From: an uncultured Anaerotruncus sp.
GTDB taxonomy: Bacteria; Bacillota; Clostridia; Oscillospirales; CAG-272
Direction of reading: 5' to 3'
DNA: 64,000 nucleotides
NCBI GenBank assembly: GCA_905210995.1
Contig: CAJLZE010000002.1
Location: 1 to 64,000, forward strand
Of the stretch, positions 35,332 through 43,530 are shown in pieces (position 1 is the first letter of the stretch; every line of letters begins with the position of its first letter). Both the position numbers and the translations under genes were made by a program. The notes beneath the pieces were generated by a model. The model searched no databases. It saw only the letters and a list, made by a program, of their open reading frames with translations, and was not told the DNA's origin.

Positions 35332-36144
35332 TCAATTACCGGAATTGCGCAAAACTTCAAACGCCAGGACCGACACGGCGCAGGCGGTCGAAAGCGACCC
35401 CATGAACTGCCTGCCGTACCCGATGCGAACACACCCGTCACAGACTGCGGCAAGCGATGACGATATCCCGCGTTTTTCGCCACCCATAACTATCACGAGC
35501 GGACGTGAAAGCCCCGCATCAAGGTAAGAAACGGAATCGCGTATCCCGGAGCAGAGAATACGGTAGCCTGCGGCACGGAACATCCCGACCGCATCCACAG
35601 CACCACCATCTGCCGAATAGACCGGAAGAAGCTCATATGCTCCCGCCGATGAGCGCGATATCGTACTGTCGGCGCTTATAAGGTGACCGCCCGGTATTAT
35701 AACACCGTCGGCTCCGGCAGCATAAAGCGAACGCAGGGAATACCCGAAGCTGTACGGATCCTCGATGCCGTCAAATAGCATATAAAAGCCATGGGGCGAT
35801 ATATTTGCGGCGTCAAGCGGCTTTATTTTTCTTTGGCCGACACGTGCCGCTATTCCGCCGTGCGTGGTGCCGGACGTAAGCGTTGCAAGTTCGTCGCCCG
35901 AGCATTCCCTAACGGCAAACCCGTATTCTGCGGATTTGGCTCTGAGGTATGCGAGCCGACGCCTGAAACGGTCGCCGCCTCCCGAGACCTTTGATGAGTC
36001 CACAAGTATTTCGGCAATATCGCGCGACGGTACGCCTTCGTCCATCGACTTTATGCAGGCAGATACGGACGTGATGCCTTCAAGTATCGTATATACGTTT
36101 TCTTTATCAGAATTCATATCGTTTAAGCTCATCTTGACAGTCAT
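35332..36144 (-). CDS. TrmH/SpoU-family RNA 2'-O-ribose methyltransferase
   Basis: A 270-residue SPOUT methyltransferase. A short substrate-binding N-terminal domain is followed by the catalytic knot: motif 1 LFDGIEDPYSFGYSLRSLYAAGADGVI (the usual Asn and Arg are Ser and Arg here), motif 2 LVIVMGGEKRGIS and motif 3 RIGYGRQFMGSLSTACAVSVLAFEVLR. The family normally reads D-x-x-x-D-P-x-N-x-G-A-x-x-R, so the Asn to Ser and Ala to Tyr changes are unusual, and MGSLSTACA replaces SLNVSVA. Targets are rRNA or tRNA; which one is not clear. Three ATG codons (36144, 36132, 36117) are possible starts. Confidence 0.8.
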   Translation of the reverse strand: MTVKMSLNDMNSDKENVYTILEGITSVSACIKSMDEGVPSRDIAEILVDSSKVSGGGDRFRRRLAYLRAKSAEYGFAVRECSGDELATLTSGTTHGGIAARVGQRKIKPLDAANISPHGFYMLFDGIEDPYSFGYSLRSLYAAGADGVIIPGGHLISADSTISRSSAGAYELLPVYSADGGAVDAVGMFRAAGYRILCSGIRDSVSYLDAGLSRPLVIVMGGEKRGISSSLAAVCDGCVRIGYGRQFMGSLSTACAVSVLAFEVLRNSGN

Positions 36145-36183
36145 TTATCGGATGTGTCATTACGGGCACATCCCAATTCATAT

Positions 36184-36192
36184 ATTATAGCA
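36184..36192 (-). promoter_or_regulatory. Extended -10 promoter of the TrmH-type gene
   Basis: TGCTATAAT on the minus strand is a perfect extended -10 box; no good -35 box is seen, as expected for this promoter class. The short leader holds an inverted repeat (GGATGTG and CACATCC) just before the start codon. Confidence 0.55.
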
Positions 36193-36261
36193 TAAATATG
36201 TTTTGCATCGGTGAACTGTTTTCGACGGTGCAAAAAACAAAATAAGGAACGGGGCGGATCC

Positions 36262-36525
36262 ATGTACATAAACGAAGGCAGAGAGCGCTGCGTAACGCTT
36301 GCAAATTATATGCTCGAAAACAGCACCACCGTAAGACAGACAGCGGCACATTTCGGAATAAGCAAGAGCACCGTGCACAAGGATGTCACGGTAACGCTCG
36401 AAAAGGTGAACCGCCCGCTGCACGACCGCATATGCGACCTGCTTGAAATAAACAAACGCGAACGTCATATACGCGGCGGCGAAGCCACAAAAAAGAAATA
36501 CGCCGCACTACGGTATAAGGCTTAA
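36262..36525 (+). CDS. spoIIID: Sporulation transcriptional regulator SpoIIID
   Basis: An 87-residue DNA-binding protein. The helix-turn-helix TTVRQTAAHFGISKSTVHKDVT and the following basic region KRERHIRGGEATKKKY are diagnostic for SpoIIID, which activates and represses mother-cell genes together with sigma-E during sporulation. Length is normal. The ATG at 36262 was chosen; an open frame starts 17 codons earlier but without a ribosome-binding site. Its presence says the organism is, or descends from, a spore former. Confidence 0.95.
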   Translation: MYINEGRERCVTLANYMLENSTTVRQTAAHFGISKSTVHKDVTVTLEKVNRPLHDRICDLLEINKRERHIRGGEATKKKYAALRYKA

Positions 36526-36548
36526 AAGCTTCGGTATGCCGCCGGATT

Positions 36549-37283
36549 TCACCTGCTGTAGACAGGCGGACGGCAGAATTTCAGCGCTCCCAGCATCAGA
36601 AGATTGAAATCCGCCTCGCCGAGCGAACGCCGAAGCAGCCTGAAATGATCGCCGGTATCCGCCTCATAACGTCCCGCGCGACGGGCACCGGTACCGAAAA
36701 GCACATGCTTTCCGGATGATATGAGGCTCATAACAAACTTTACTGTGTCCTTGTAATCAAGTGAGCGGACATTGAACTGAAAAGCCGCGCCGGGAACATT
36801 CAGCAGCTTGCGTATGATATCTTCCGGGTAAAAAAGCAGATATCTGTTGAATTCGGCGAATATCGGAATGATGCCGATACGGTAAACAAGTTTGTTTATA
36901 TCCTTGAATATCTCGTCGTTGTAGATCGGAAACGGCAGGGAACAGATCATGCACCGCGGAATGCCGAACGCAAGACGCGTTATCTCCGGATCGTTGAAGC
37001 AGCCGGGATACATCACGACTTCGGCAGCGAGAGTCGCCGCTATGCCGCGCGGCACCGATGACTTCACCGAACGGAAAACACGGTTGCGCATGCGCACAAA
37101 ATACCCGACCGAATCGAAGCCCGATTCAAGCCTCGGGCAGTACCTCGGCGCAAATATCACACGCCGTATCTCAGCCGAAGTAAGACCGCCGAGCAAAGCT
37201 GCCGCTTCATCGGCATCCGAGGGTCCCTCGGTCGGCATCGGCAGTGACTTGTTAAAAAAATCAGTATAAATGCCGTGCGTCAT
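36549..37283 (-). CDS. CpsB/YwqE-like PHP-family protein lacking metal ligands (pseudoenzyme)
   Basis: A 244-residue protein that follows the CpsB/YwqE tyrosine phosphatase pattern from end to end by eye: N-terminal loop, RRVIFAPRY where CpsB has IIATPHH, LAAEVVMYPG for LPGQEI, SLPFPIYNDEIFKDINKLVYRIGIIPIFAEFNRY for the strand carrying IAHPERN, and VLFGTGARR for SDAH. All histidines and aspartates that bind the metal centre are replaced; only one Glu (in LAAEV) is kept. It is therefore probably inactive as a phosphatase and may act as a binding or regulatory protein. AAAGG precedes the ATG at 37283. Convergent with spoIIID, 23 bases apart. Confidence 0.6.
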   Translation of the reverse strand: MTHGIYTDFFNKSLPMPTEGPSDADEAAALLGGLTSAEIRRVIFAPRYCPRLESGFDSVGYFVRMRNRVFRSVKSSVPRGIAATLAAEVVMYPGCFNDPEITRLAFGIPRCMICSLPFPIYNDEIFKDINKLVYRIGIIPIFAEFNRYLLFYPEDIIRKLLNVPGAAFQFNVRSLDYKDTVKFVMSLISSGKHVLFGTGARRAGRYEADTGDHFRLLRRSLGEADFNLLMLGALKFCRPPVYSR

Positions 37284-37719
37284 AAGCGATCCTTTCCGTG
37301 TCGGCTGCGCGTTACGGCAAAAATATTCGCGTAAGTCCGAAAAAGCTGCGGTATACCGCAAAATAAATTTTCATACGGGCTGTCGAAGTATTTAAGGCAT
37401 TTCCGGGATCGATCATTCCGACACATCTATATCCCATGCTTTCCGAGTGTGATTTTTTAATGCGTGAAAAGGCATAGCTTACCGTGCGGACTCCACCCAA
37501 AAACCGAGGGGGGAACAAAGCCCGGAAGCAGGAGAACGTTTGCGATATGCCTAAACACAATTAAAGTCAACTTCGCAAAATCAAAGTTTTGCGAAATTCA
37601 GGTAAGCGAAAACCGCAATATGTGACTGTATATCGGTCAAATCACATCCGGTATGCCAATACATCGGCGTTCCCGGTACGGTCTGCCGATCGGATCACCG
37701 CACACGCCTTTTGCGGATC
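37284..37719. other. 436-base region without a gene
   Basis: No supported coding frame. It holds a 14-bp palindrome TGCGGTATACCGCA (37347-37360) upstream of the CpsB-like gene; a segment closed by AGGCATA and TATGCCT (37470-37552) that could fold as a structured RNA; and an inverted repeat TTCGCAAAA-N6-TTTTGCGAA (37572-37595) that may end transcription from the anchored-protein gene although no T run follows. Confidence 0.5.
37347..37360. promoter_or_regulatory. Perfect 14-bp palindrome upstream of the CpsB-like gene
   Basis: TGCGGTATACCGCA lies 64 bases before the start codon of the CpsB-like protein, a plausible operator distance. No clear promoter boxes were identified around it. Confidence 0.35.
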
Positions 37720-38406
37720 TCATTTGCGGTTTTCTTCAAGGCTGCTGAAATAGGATTCCGCGGTTATCGCAAAAACTCCGTCGGCATCCTTTCTGATCGT
37801 CAGATACTTTCTGCGCACCGCGTCGCTGCCCATATCGTCACGCAGCGTTCCGTTGTTGTTTTTTATCATGTAATCAATGCCTATGTTGTAATACGTCACG
37901 GCGGAGCTTTCCGAATCGTCGTACCAGTTATCGACCGCAACGATATTTGCAGCATATATCTTCTGCTGCGTGAATCTTTCCCTGGGCGTCCTGCCGTCCT
38001 TAAAGAACGATGCGGCATACATTGAGTTGAATTTCTGCGCGTCGCCGTTTATCATGGCGTCTATGTAGTCAAACATAAACAATACCGTTTCGCGGTAGGC
38101 TTCGGATACGTCGTCAAGATGCTCGCGATCGACCGTTACCGTCAGGTTACCGTTCGTGTAGGTCACGCCGCGGTCATAGCCCATATAGACTGCATCCTCA
38201 AATATGTTTTCGTCATAATTCGCATAGTCGAATGTGTATTTGTTCGGTTCCGGGTCCGCTCTTCCGTTTTTTACCTTATTCGCAATAAGGATAATGCCGT
38301 AAAACAGCAACGTAAGACCGCAAATGACACCGACAACGCTCAGTATGACCTTTTTGGATGACGGTCTCTTCCCTTTTATAATTTCTTTATTTACATTATT
38401 ATCCAT
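37720..38406 (-). CDS. Single-pass membrane-anchored extracellular protein, unknown
   Basis: A 228-residue protein: a basic cytoplasmic N-terminus (about 18 residues), one membrane helix (VILSVVGVICGLTLLFYGIILIA cut at about 20-43), then an extracellular domain rich in Asp, Tyr and Asn. The latter half (IDAMINGDAQKFNSMYAASF, then TYYNIGIDYMIKNNNG) looks like the NTF2-like or lumazine-binding-like folds seen in other anchored proteins, but I cannot assign a family. GGAGTG precedes the ATG. Monocistronic, with its own promoter. Confidence 0.65.
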   Translation of the reverse strand: MDNNVNKEIIKGKRPSSKKVILSVVGVICGLTLLFYGIILIANKVKNGRADPEPNKYTFDYANYDENIFEDAVYMGYDRGVTYTNGNLTVTVDREHLDDVSEAYRETVLFMFDYIDAMINGDAQKFNSMYAASFFKDGRTPRERFTQQKIYAANIVAVDNWYDDSESSAVTYYNIGIDYMIKNNNGTLRDDMGSDAVRRKYLTIRKDADGVFAITAESYFSSLEENRK

Positions 38407-38452
38407 GCATTCACTCCGATAGGTTTATTCATCTTTAATATGACCTTATTTT

Positions 38453-38481
38453 ATCATATACTTATGTGTATTTCAAGTCAA
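38453..38481 (-). promoter_or_regulatory. Promoter of the anchored-protein gene
   Basis: On the minus strand TTGACT (38476-38481) and TATGAT (38453-38458) are 17 bases apart. Confidence 0.7.
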
Positions 38482-38524
38482 TTCGCATAATTTCGGTGTC
38501 CGCTTAATTAATTTTTATTTTTTA

Positions 38525-38553
38525 TTGCGCCTGTTCTTTTTTTGTGGTATAAT
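38525..38553 (+). promoter_or_regulatory. Promoter of the apgM operon
   Basis: TTGCGC (38525-38530) and a perfect TATAAT (38548-38553) are 17 bases apart, giving a leader of about 75 bases before apgM. Confidence 0.75.
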
Positions 38554-38634
38554 AAACTGAATTATATTATAATGCAAGCAGACAGGCTGTGCACTGCACG
38601 GCGTCTGTATGCCACAGAAAGAATGGTCTTGATT

Positions 38635-39861
38635 ATGAAATACCTTGTTTTGATCCCGGACGGAATGGCTGATGAACCGATAGCAGAGCTTGGCGGCAAA
38701 ACGCCGATGCAGGCGGCTGACAAACCGACAATGGACAAGCTTGCGGCAATGTCACGCGTCGGCACCGTTCTGAACGTTCCCGCTGGTATGGTCCCGGAAT
38801 CGGATACGGCAAATATGGCGATACTCTCGTTTGACCCGAAGGTCTATTCAAAAGGGAGATCACCGCTCGAAGCCGTGAGTATGGGGATAGATATGAAACC
38901 CGGAGATGTTGCCGTAAGGTGCAACACCGTTACGCTGTCCGACGAAATTCCGGAGCAGCCCTATGAGGAGCGAGTGATGCTCGATCACAGCGCCGACGAG
39001 ATCTCCACCGAAGAAGCCGATGCGCTGATAAAAACGCTCAACGAAAATCTTGCGGACGAGTCGCGTCATTTTTATACCGGTGTGAGCTACCGCCATTGCC
39101 TTATATGGAACGGAGCCGACGACAGCTATGATTTTGCACGCCCGCACAACATTATCGGCCAAAAGATCGGCGAATACCTCCCCGATAAAAAGCTCGCAGG
39201 CGGATACCGCAAACTCATGGAGAAAGGCACGAAGCTCCTTGAGCATCACCCGATTAATGAGGCGCGCCGCGCACGCGGACTCAAGCCCGCCAACGCCATA
39301 TGGCTCTGGAGCGCGGGAAAAAAGCCGGCACTTCCCTCTTTCAGAGATAAGTTCGGTCTTGATGCGACCGTGGTCTCGGCAGTCGATCTCATTAAAGGCA
39401 TAGGGCTTTGTGCCGGAATGAATGTCGTGAATGTCGAAGGCGCAACGGGTAACATACACACCAACTTTAAGGGAAAAGCAGATGCCGCGATCGACGCCTT
39501 CAAAAACGGCTCAGATCTTGTTTATGTTCACGTCGAAGCTCCCGATGAATGCGGGCACCGGGCTGAGACCGAAAACAAGGTGCTTTCAATAGAGCTTATC
39601 GACAAAAAGATATTGGCTCCGGTCCTTGAATATCTTGAGAGCTGCGGAGATGATTTCGGCGTAATGGTACTCCCCGATCATCCCACTCCCGTGCGTCTGC
39701 GCACGCACACCTCGGCACCCGTCCCGTACTTCATGTACAGCAGCCAAAAGAAAGCGGACGGCGCATCCTGCTTCACCGAGGCGACTGCCGAAGCCAAGAA
39801 TGCTTTCATGCCGGACGGCTCGAAGCTAATGCAGTCGTTTATCGACTATTGCGTAAAATGA
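38635..39861 (+). CDS. apgM: Cofactor-independent phosphoglycerate mutase, archaeal-type (ApgM)
   Basis: A 408-residue alkaline-phosphatase-superfamily enzyme interconverting 3- and 2-phosphoglycerate. Seen: LIPDGMADEPIAELGGKTPMQAA at the N-terminus, ESDTANMAILSFDP with the nucleophile Ser, YVHVEAPDECGHRAE with metal ligands, and LPDHPTPVRLRTHTSAPVP near the end. This is the ApgM type, not the longer GpmI type, and in clostridia is sometimes linked to homoserine kinase-like activity; thrC 5 kb downstream on the same strand makes that alternative worth noting. The ATG at 38635 was preferred over one 4 codons earlier that sits on the ribosome-binding site. Confidence 0.9.
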   Translation: MKYLVLIPDGMADEPIAELGGKTPMQAADKPTMDKLAAMSRVGTVLNVPAGMVPESDTANMAILSFDPKVYSKGRSPLEAVSMGIDMKPGDVAVRCNTVTLSDEIPEQPYEERVMLDHSADEISTEEADALIKTLNENLADESRHFYTGVSYRHCLIWNGADDSYDFARPHNIIGQKIGEYLPDKKLAGGYRKLMEKGTKLLEHHPINEARRARGLKPANAIWLWSAGKKPALPSFRDKFGLDATVVSAVDLIKGIGLCAGMNVVNVEGATGNIHTNFKGKADAAIDAFKNGSDLVYVHVEAPDECGHRAETENKVLSIELIDKKILAPVLEYLESCGDDFGVMVLPDHPTPVRLRTHTSAPVPYFMYSSQKKADGASCFTEATAEAKNAFMPDGSKLMQSFIDYCVK

Positions 39862-39885
39862 TATCCGCGGAAAGGAATGTTGCTC

Positions 39886-40536
39886 ATGTCAGGCGAAAAC
39901 AGTATCGACCTTCAGCAGAATGATAAAAAAGAAAAAAAGGAAGAAAAACAGTCCGTAATAGCCGAAATATTCGATTACTACGAGCTCTGCATATTCTCCG
40001 TCTGCATTGTTATAGTGATATTCAGCTTCTTTATACGGCTTTGCCGCGTTGACGGTCAGTCAATGGAGGACACGCTCCACCACGGCGAAATGCTCGTTGT
40101 CTCCGATATTTTTTACACTCCCAAGGAAGGCGATGTAATAGTATTTCACCAGACGGGCGGACAGAATCAGGACATATATTCATTCTCGCTCAACGAGCCA
40201 ATAGTCAAGAGAGTCATCGCGACCTCCGGCGAGTGGATCGACATAAAGCTGACCGGCGATAAACTTACAGTGACCGTCTATGACAAAAACAAAGAAAATC
40301 CGCGCGTGCTTGAGGAGGATTATGCAAAATACAGCGGCTCTCCGTCGTGGAATCCGACCGGATACCATGAATATCCTCTCCAAATACCTGACGGGTATGT
40401 ATTTGTCATGGGCGACAACCGCTGGCATTCTACCGACAGCCGCTCGGCGCTTGTGGGACTTGTCGACACAAGACGCATACTCGGTCAGGCGACTTTTCGA
40501 GTAGCTCCGTTCAGCAGATTCGGCGCGATAAACTGA
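39886..40536 (+). CDS. lepB: Signal peptidase I
   Basis: A 216-residue type I signal peptidase. After a charged cytoplasmic N-terminus there is one membrane helix (about 35-53), then the catalytic Ser in GQSMEDTL, the catalytic Lys in VKRVIATSGEW and the box GDNRWHSTDSR. It removes signal peptides from exported proteins on the outer face of the membrane. The Lys/Glu-rich N-terminal stretch (DKKEKKEEKQ) is unusually charged. GGAAAGG precedes two ATG codons (39877, 39886); spacing favours the second. Part of the apgM-lepB-rbgA-rnhB-yraN run. Confidence 0.95.
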   Translation: MSGENSIDLQQNDKKEKKEEKQSVIAEIFDYYELCIFSVCIVIVIFSFFIRLCRVDGQSMEDTLHHGEMLVVSDIFYTPKEGDVIVFHQTGGQNQDIYSFSLNEPIVKRVIATSGEWIDIKLTGDKLTVTVYDKNKENPRVLEEDYAKYSGSPSWNPTGYHEYPLQIPDGYVFVMGDNRWHSTDSRSALVGLVDTRRILGQATFRVAPFSRFGAIN

Positions 40537-40557
40537 CACAAACAAACACTCGGCAAT

Positions 40558-41466
40558 ATGGGAATTCAGTCTAAACAGATACAGTGGTTTCCCGGTCATA
40601 TGGCAAAGACGCGCCGCATGATCGGTGAAAACCTTACGACGGTAGACGCCGTGATAGAAATACTCGATGCGCGCATACCGGCAAGCTCGCGCAATCCCGA
40701 TATCGACCGCATCTGCGGAGATAAACCGCGGCTCGTGCTGCTGAACAAGGCCGGGCTCGCCGACAGCGGCATTACCGACAGATGGGTCGCACGTTATACC
40801 AAAAACGGCATCGTCTGCCTCTCCTGCGACTGTCAAAGCGGCGCGGGAATATCGCGCATTCCGAGTGCAATACGCGAGCTCTGTTCCGAAAAGCTGGAAA
40901 GATACCGCGACAAAGGCATGACGGGCAGAAAGCTGAGGACCATGGTGCTCGGTATTCCGAATGTAGGCAAATCGTCGCTGATAAACCGTCTGACGGGCGC
41001 AAAAAAAGCCAAAGTGGAAAACCGCCCCGGCGTTACGCTCGACAAGCAATGGGTGGCAACGGGCACGGGCATCGATCTGCTCGATATGCCCGGCGTGCTC
41101 TGGCCGAAATTCGACGACCGCCGCGTTGCCGAAAACCTTGCGATAACAGGCGCTATAAAGGATGCGATCCTTGACCCCGAGGAGCTTGCCTCGGCGCTTT
41201 GTTCACGTCTGTACGCACTCTGCCCGGAACTTTTATGCACGAGATACAGGCTCGGTGCGCCGGAGGCGCTGGCGGAACTTAAAAATTACGAAATACTCGA
41301 GCTTGTGGGACGCCGCCGCGGATATCTTGTTTCCGGCGGCGAGGTCGACCTCGAGCGGACCGCAAAAATGATGCTCGACGAATTCAGAAGCGCAAAGATA
41401 GGGCGTATTTCCCTTGAAGCACCCAAAACTGACCGCGGAGGTTGCAATGTCGGAACAAAAACGTAA
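40558..41466 (+). CDS. rbgA: Ribosome biogenesis GTPase RbgA (YlqF)
   Basis: A 302-residue circularly permuted GTPase required for late 50S assembly. The order of motifs is permuted as expected: LNKAGLAD (G4) first, then GIPNVGKSSLINRL (G1), RPGVTLDKQ (G2) and DMPGVLWPK (G3). The N-terminal IQWFPGHMAKTRR is typical of RbgA. A C-terminal ANTAR-like helical domain follows. No strong ribosome-binding site precedes the ATG. Its end overlaps rnhB by 20 bases, a common rbgA-rnhB arrangement. Confidence 0.95.
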   Translation: MGIQSKQIQWFPGHMAKTRRMIGENLTTVDAVIEILDARIPASSRNPDIDRICGDKPRLVLLNKAGLADSGITDRWVARYTKNGIVCLSCDCQSGAGISRIPSAIRELCSEKLERYRDKGMTGRKLRTMVLGIPNVGKSSLINRLTGAKKAKVENRPGVTLDKQWVATGTGIDLLDMPGVLWPKFDDRRVAENLAITGAIKDAILDPEELASALCSRLYALCPELLCTRYRLGAPEALAELKNYEILELVGRRRGYLVSGGEVDLERTAKMMLDEFRSAKIGRISLEAPKTDRGGCNVGTKT

Positions 41467-42079
41467 GGATCTCGATTTCAGCCTTGAAAAGAAGTTGGCA
41501 TCCGAGGGCTTTTGCCGCATCTGCGGGATTGACGAAGCGGGGCGCGGACCACTGTGCGGTCCGGTTGTGGCAGCTGCATGTGTACTGCCGCCGGATGCGC
41601 ACATAGAAGGACTCAACGATTCGAAAAAACTTACTCCGCACCGCCGCGATGAGCTTTTTGAAATTATCAAAGAGACCGCACTTGACTGGGCGGTCGCCGA
41701 GGCATCGGTAGAGGAGATAGACGAACTCAATATACTTGAAGCAACGCTGCTCGCCATGCGTCGCGCCGTAGCGTCTCTTCACAAAAAGCCGGATCGCCTT
41801 CTTGTAGACGGGAATGTGTTTCGCGGCTTTGATATTCCGGGAGAAGCCGTTATCGGAGGCGACGGAATATCGCCGTCAATAGCCGCAGCGTCGATACTTG
41901 CCAAGGTCACCCGTGACCGCATATGCATCGAACTTGACCGAATGTATCCGCAATACGGCATTGCAAAGCACAAGGGTTACTGCACCGCCGCACACCGTGA
42001 GGCATTGTTCAGATACGGTCCCGCGCCTATATACCGCAAGCAGTTCATACGTTTTTTAAACAAAAAAGATGCCGATTAA
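41447..42079 (+). CDS. rnhB: Ribonuclease HII
   Basis: A 210-residue RNase HII that cuts RNA in RNA/DNA hybrids and removes misincorporated ribonucleotides. The motif CGIDEAGRGPLCGPVVAAA carries the first Asp-Glu pair; further active-site Asp residues are in LLVDGNVF and VTRDRICIELDRMY. The ATG at 41447 has GGAGG five bases upstream and lies inside the end of rbgA. The stop overlaps the yraN start by 11 bases. Confidence 0.96.
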   Translation: MSEQKRKDLDFSLEKKLASEGFCRICGIDEAGRGPLCGPVVAAACVLPPDAHIEGLNDSKKLTPHRRDELFEIIKETALDWAVAEASVEEIDELNILEATLLAMRRAVASLHKKPDRLLVDGNVFRGFDIPGEAVIGGDGISPSIAAASILAKVTRDRICIELDRMYPQYGIAKHKGYCTAAHREALFRYGPAPIYRKQFIRFLNKKDAD

Positions 42080-42524
42080 ATTTACGCGCCGCACCGACGG
42101 CAATGACAGCTCGCATGCACAGACTCCATCTGCCGGTGTGAAAGCCTCACACGGACGCTTCGGCGAGGATGCCGCAGCGCAGTATCTTACTGACAACGGA
42201 TATACAATAAAAGGCAGAAACGTCCGCTTCGGCAGGCATGAGCTTGATATCATAGCCGAGGACGATGAATATATTGTCTTTGTAGAGGTCAAGACCCGTA
42301 CCGAAGCCCCCGCCGGGTGTCTCTACACATACGGTCGCCCGGCATCGGCGGTCACTTACGGAAAAAAGCAAAACACAGTTGCTGCCGCAAGCGAATATCT
42401 GCGTGAAAACCGTTCCGAAAAACGTGCGCGGATAGATGTGATCGAGGTTTACCTCGAACGCGGTACCGAAGCGCCCGCAGTGTCGAAAATAAACCATATC
42501 AGAAACGCTTTCGGCGCCAGATGA
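42069..42524 (+). CDS. YraN family (UPF0102) endonuclease-like protein
   Basis: A 151-residue protein with the UPF0102 core GRFGEDAAAQYLTDNGYTI, then ELDIIAEDDEYIVFVEVKTRT, a PD-(D/E)XK-like motif (Asp, Glu-x-Lys). It follows rnhB in many bacteria and probably acts on nucleic acid, but its activity is not settled. The N-terminal ~28 residues are hydrophilic and not conserved in the family. Overlaps rnhB by 11 bases. Confidence 0.9.
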   Translation: MPIKFTRRTDGNDSSHAQTPSAGVKASHGRFGEDAAAQYLTDNGYTIKGRNVRFGRHELDIIAEDDEYIVFVEVKTRTEAPAGCLYTYGRPASAVTYGKKQNTVAAASEYLRENRSEKRARIDVIEVYLERGTEAPAVSKINHIRNAFGAR

Positions 42525-42566
42525 CAGCCAACGGCACATTATTTATTTTAAAGAAAGGTATTTGTC

Positions 42567-43517
42567 ATGAAACTTTTCGATCTTCATTGCGACACCCCGT
42601 ACAGGCTTCTTTCGAGAAAGCAGCACCTGCTTGAGAACAACCTTCACATCTCTCTTGAAAAGATCAAAGTTTACGAGAATTACGGTCAGGTCGGCGCCGT
42701 CTGCGCCGAATACAAAAAGGACGACGCAACGGCATTCAAGCGTTTTGGCGAGATATCGGATAACTTTTTCGCCGAACTTGATATGAACCGCGACCGTGCT
42801 GCGCTTTGCCGCACCGGTGCCGACATAAAAACGGCATGGGAGGAAGGAAAGGCTGCATATCTGCTCGGAGTGGAAGACGCAAGAATACTTGAAAGCGATC
42901 TTTCGAGGCTTGACTGGCTCTACGACCGCGGCGTGCGTATCCTCACTCTCATGTGGGCTGGTTCTACGATAATCGGCGGTTCGCACAACACCGAGGACGG
43001 TCTTACCGATTTCGGAAAGCGCGTTGTGGCGCGCTGCTGCGAACTCGGCATCATCCCCGACATCTCGCACGCAAGCGCTGCGTCTGTCGATGATACCGCG
43101 GCTATCGTATCGGAATACAACAAGCCCTTCATCGCCTCTCACTCCTGCGCATATGCGCTTTATGACCACACACGTAACCTGCGCGATCGCCACATCGAAG
43201 CAATAATCGCATCCGGCGGACTTATCGGGCAAAGCCTCTGCCGCTCGCATCTTGCACTGGACGGCGCAGGCATAGAGGATGTCGTAAAACATATCGAATA
43301 TTATCTTTCAAAGGGTGCGGAAAACAACCTTGCCTTCGGCTGCGATCTTGACGGCTCGGATCTGCCGGACGGTATCGAGGATGTTCGCGACCTTCTCAAA
43401 CTCATAGATCCTCTGCTCCGTGACGGAGTGTCGGAGGATCAGATAGACCGTATATTCTGGCGCAATGCATACGAATTCGCAGTCAGAAATATAGGATACG
43501 GAACCGTGACAAAATAA
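42567..43517 (+). CDS. Membrane dipeptidase (renal dipeptidase family)
   Basis: A 316-residue zinc hydrolase of peptidase family M19. Metal ligands: HCD near the N-terminus (DLHCDTPYRL), Glu in LLGVEDARIL, His in DISHAS and His in ASHSCAYALYDHTRNLRD, with Asp in GCDLDGSD. It lacks a signal peptide, so it is probably cytoplasmic and cleaves dipeptides, including some D-containing ones. AGAAAGG precedes the ATG. thrC begins 13 bases after its stop. Confidence 0.93.
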   Translation: MKLFDLHCDTPYRLLSRKQHLLENNLHISLEKIKVYENYGQVGAVCAEYKKDDATAFKRFGEISDNFFAELDMNRDRAALCRTGADIKTAWEEGKAAYLLGVEDARILESDLSRLDWLYDRGVRILTLMWAGSTIIGGSHNTEDGLTDFGKRVVARCCELGIIPDISHASAASVDDTAAIVSEYNKPFIASHSCAYALYDHTRNLRDRHIEAIIASGGLIGQSLCRSHLALDGAGIEDVVKHIEYYLSKGAENNLAFGCDLDGSDLPDGIEDVRDLLKLIDPLLRDGVSEDQIDRIFWRNAYEFAVRNIGYGTVTK

Positions 43518-43530
43518 AGGAACCATAATC

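Noticed and set aside
37500..37552. SRP RNA or cobalamin-type element suggested by CCGGAAGCAG and GCAGGAGAAC
   Set aside because: The conserved SRP loop needs an extra GGA after CCGGAA, and the other conserved cobalamin-riboswitch segments are missing.
37312..37560. 82-codon minus-strand open frame upstream of the CpsB-like gene
   Set aside because: No ribosome-binding site, covers two inverted repeats, and composition differs from neighbouring genes.
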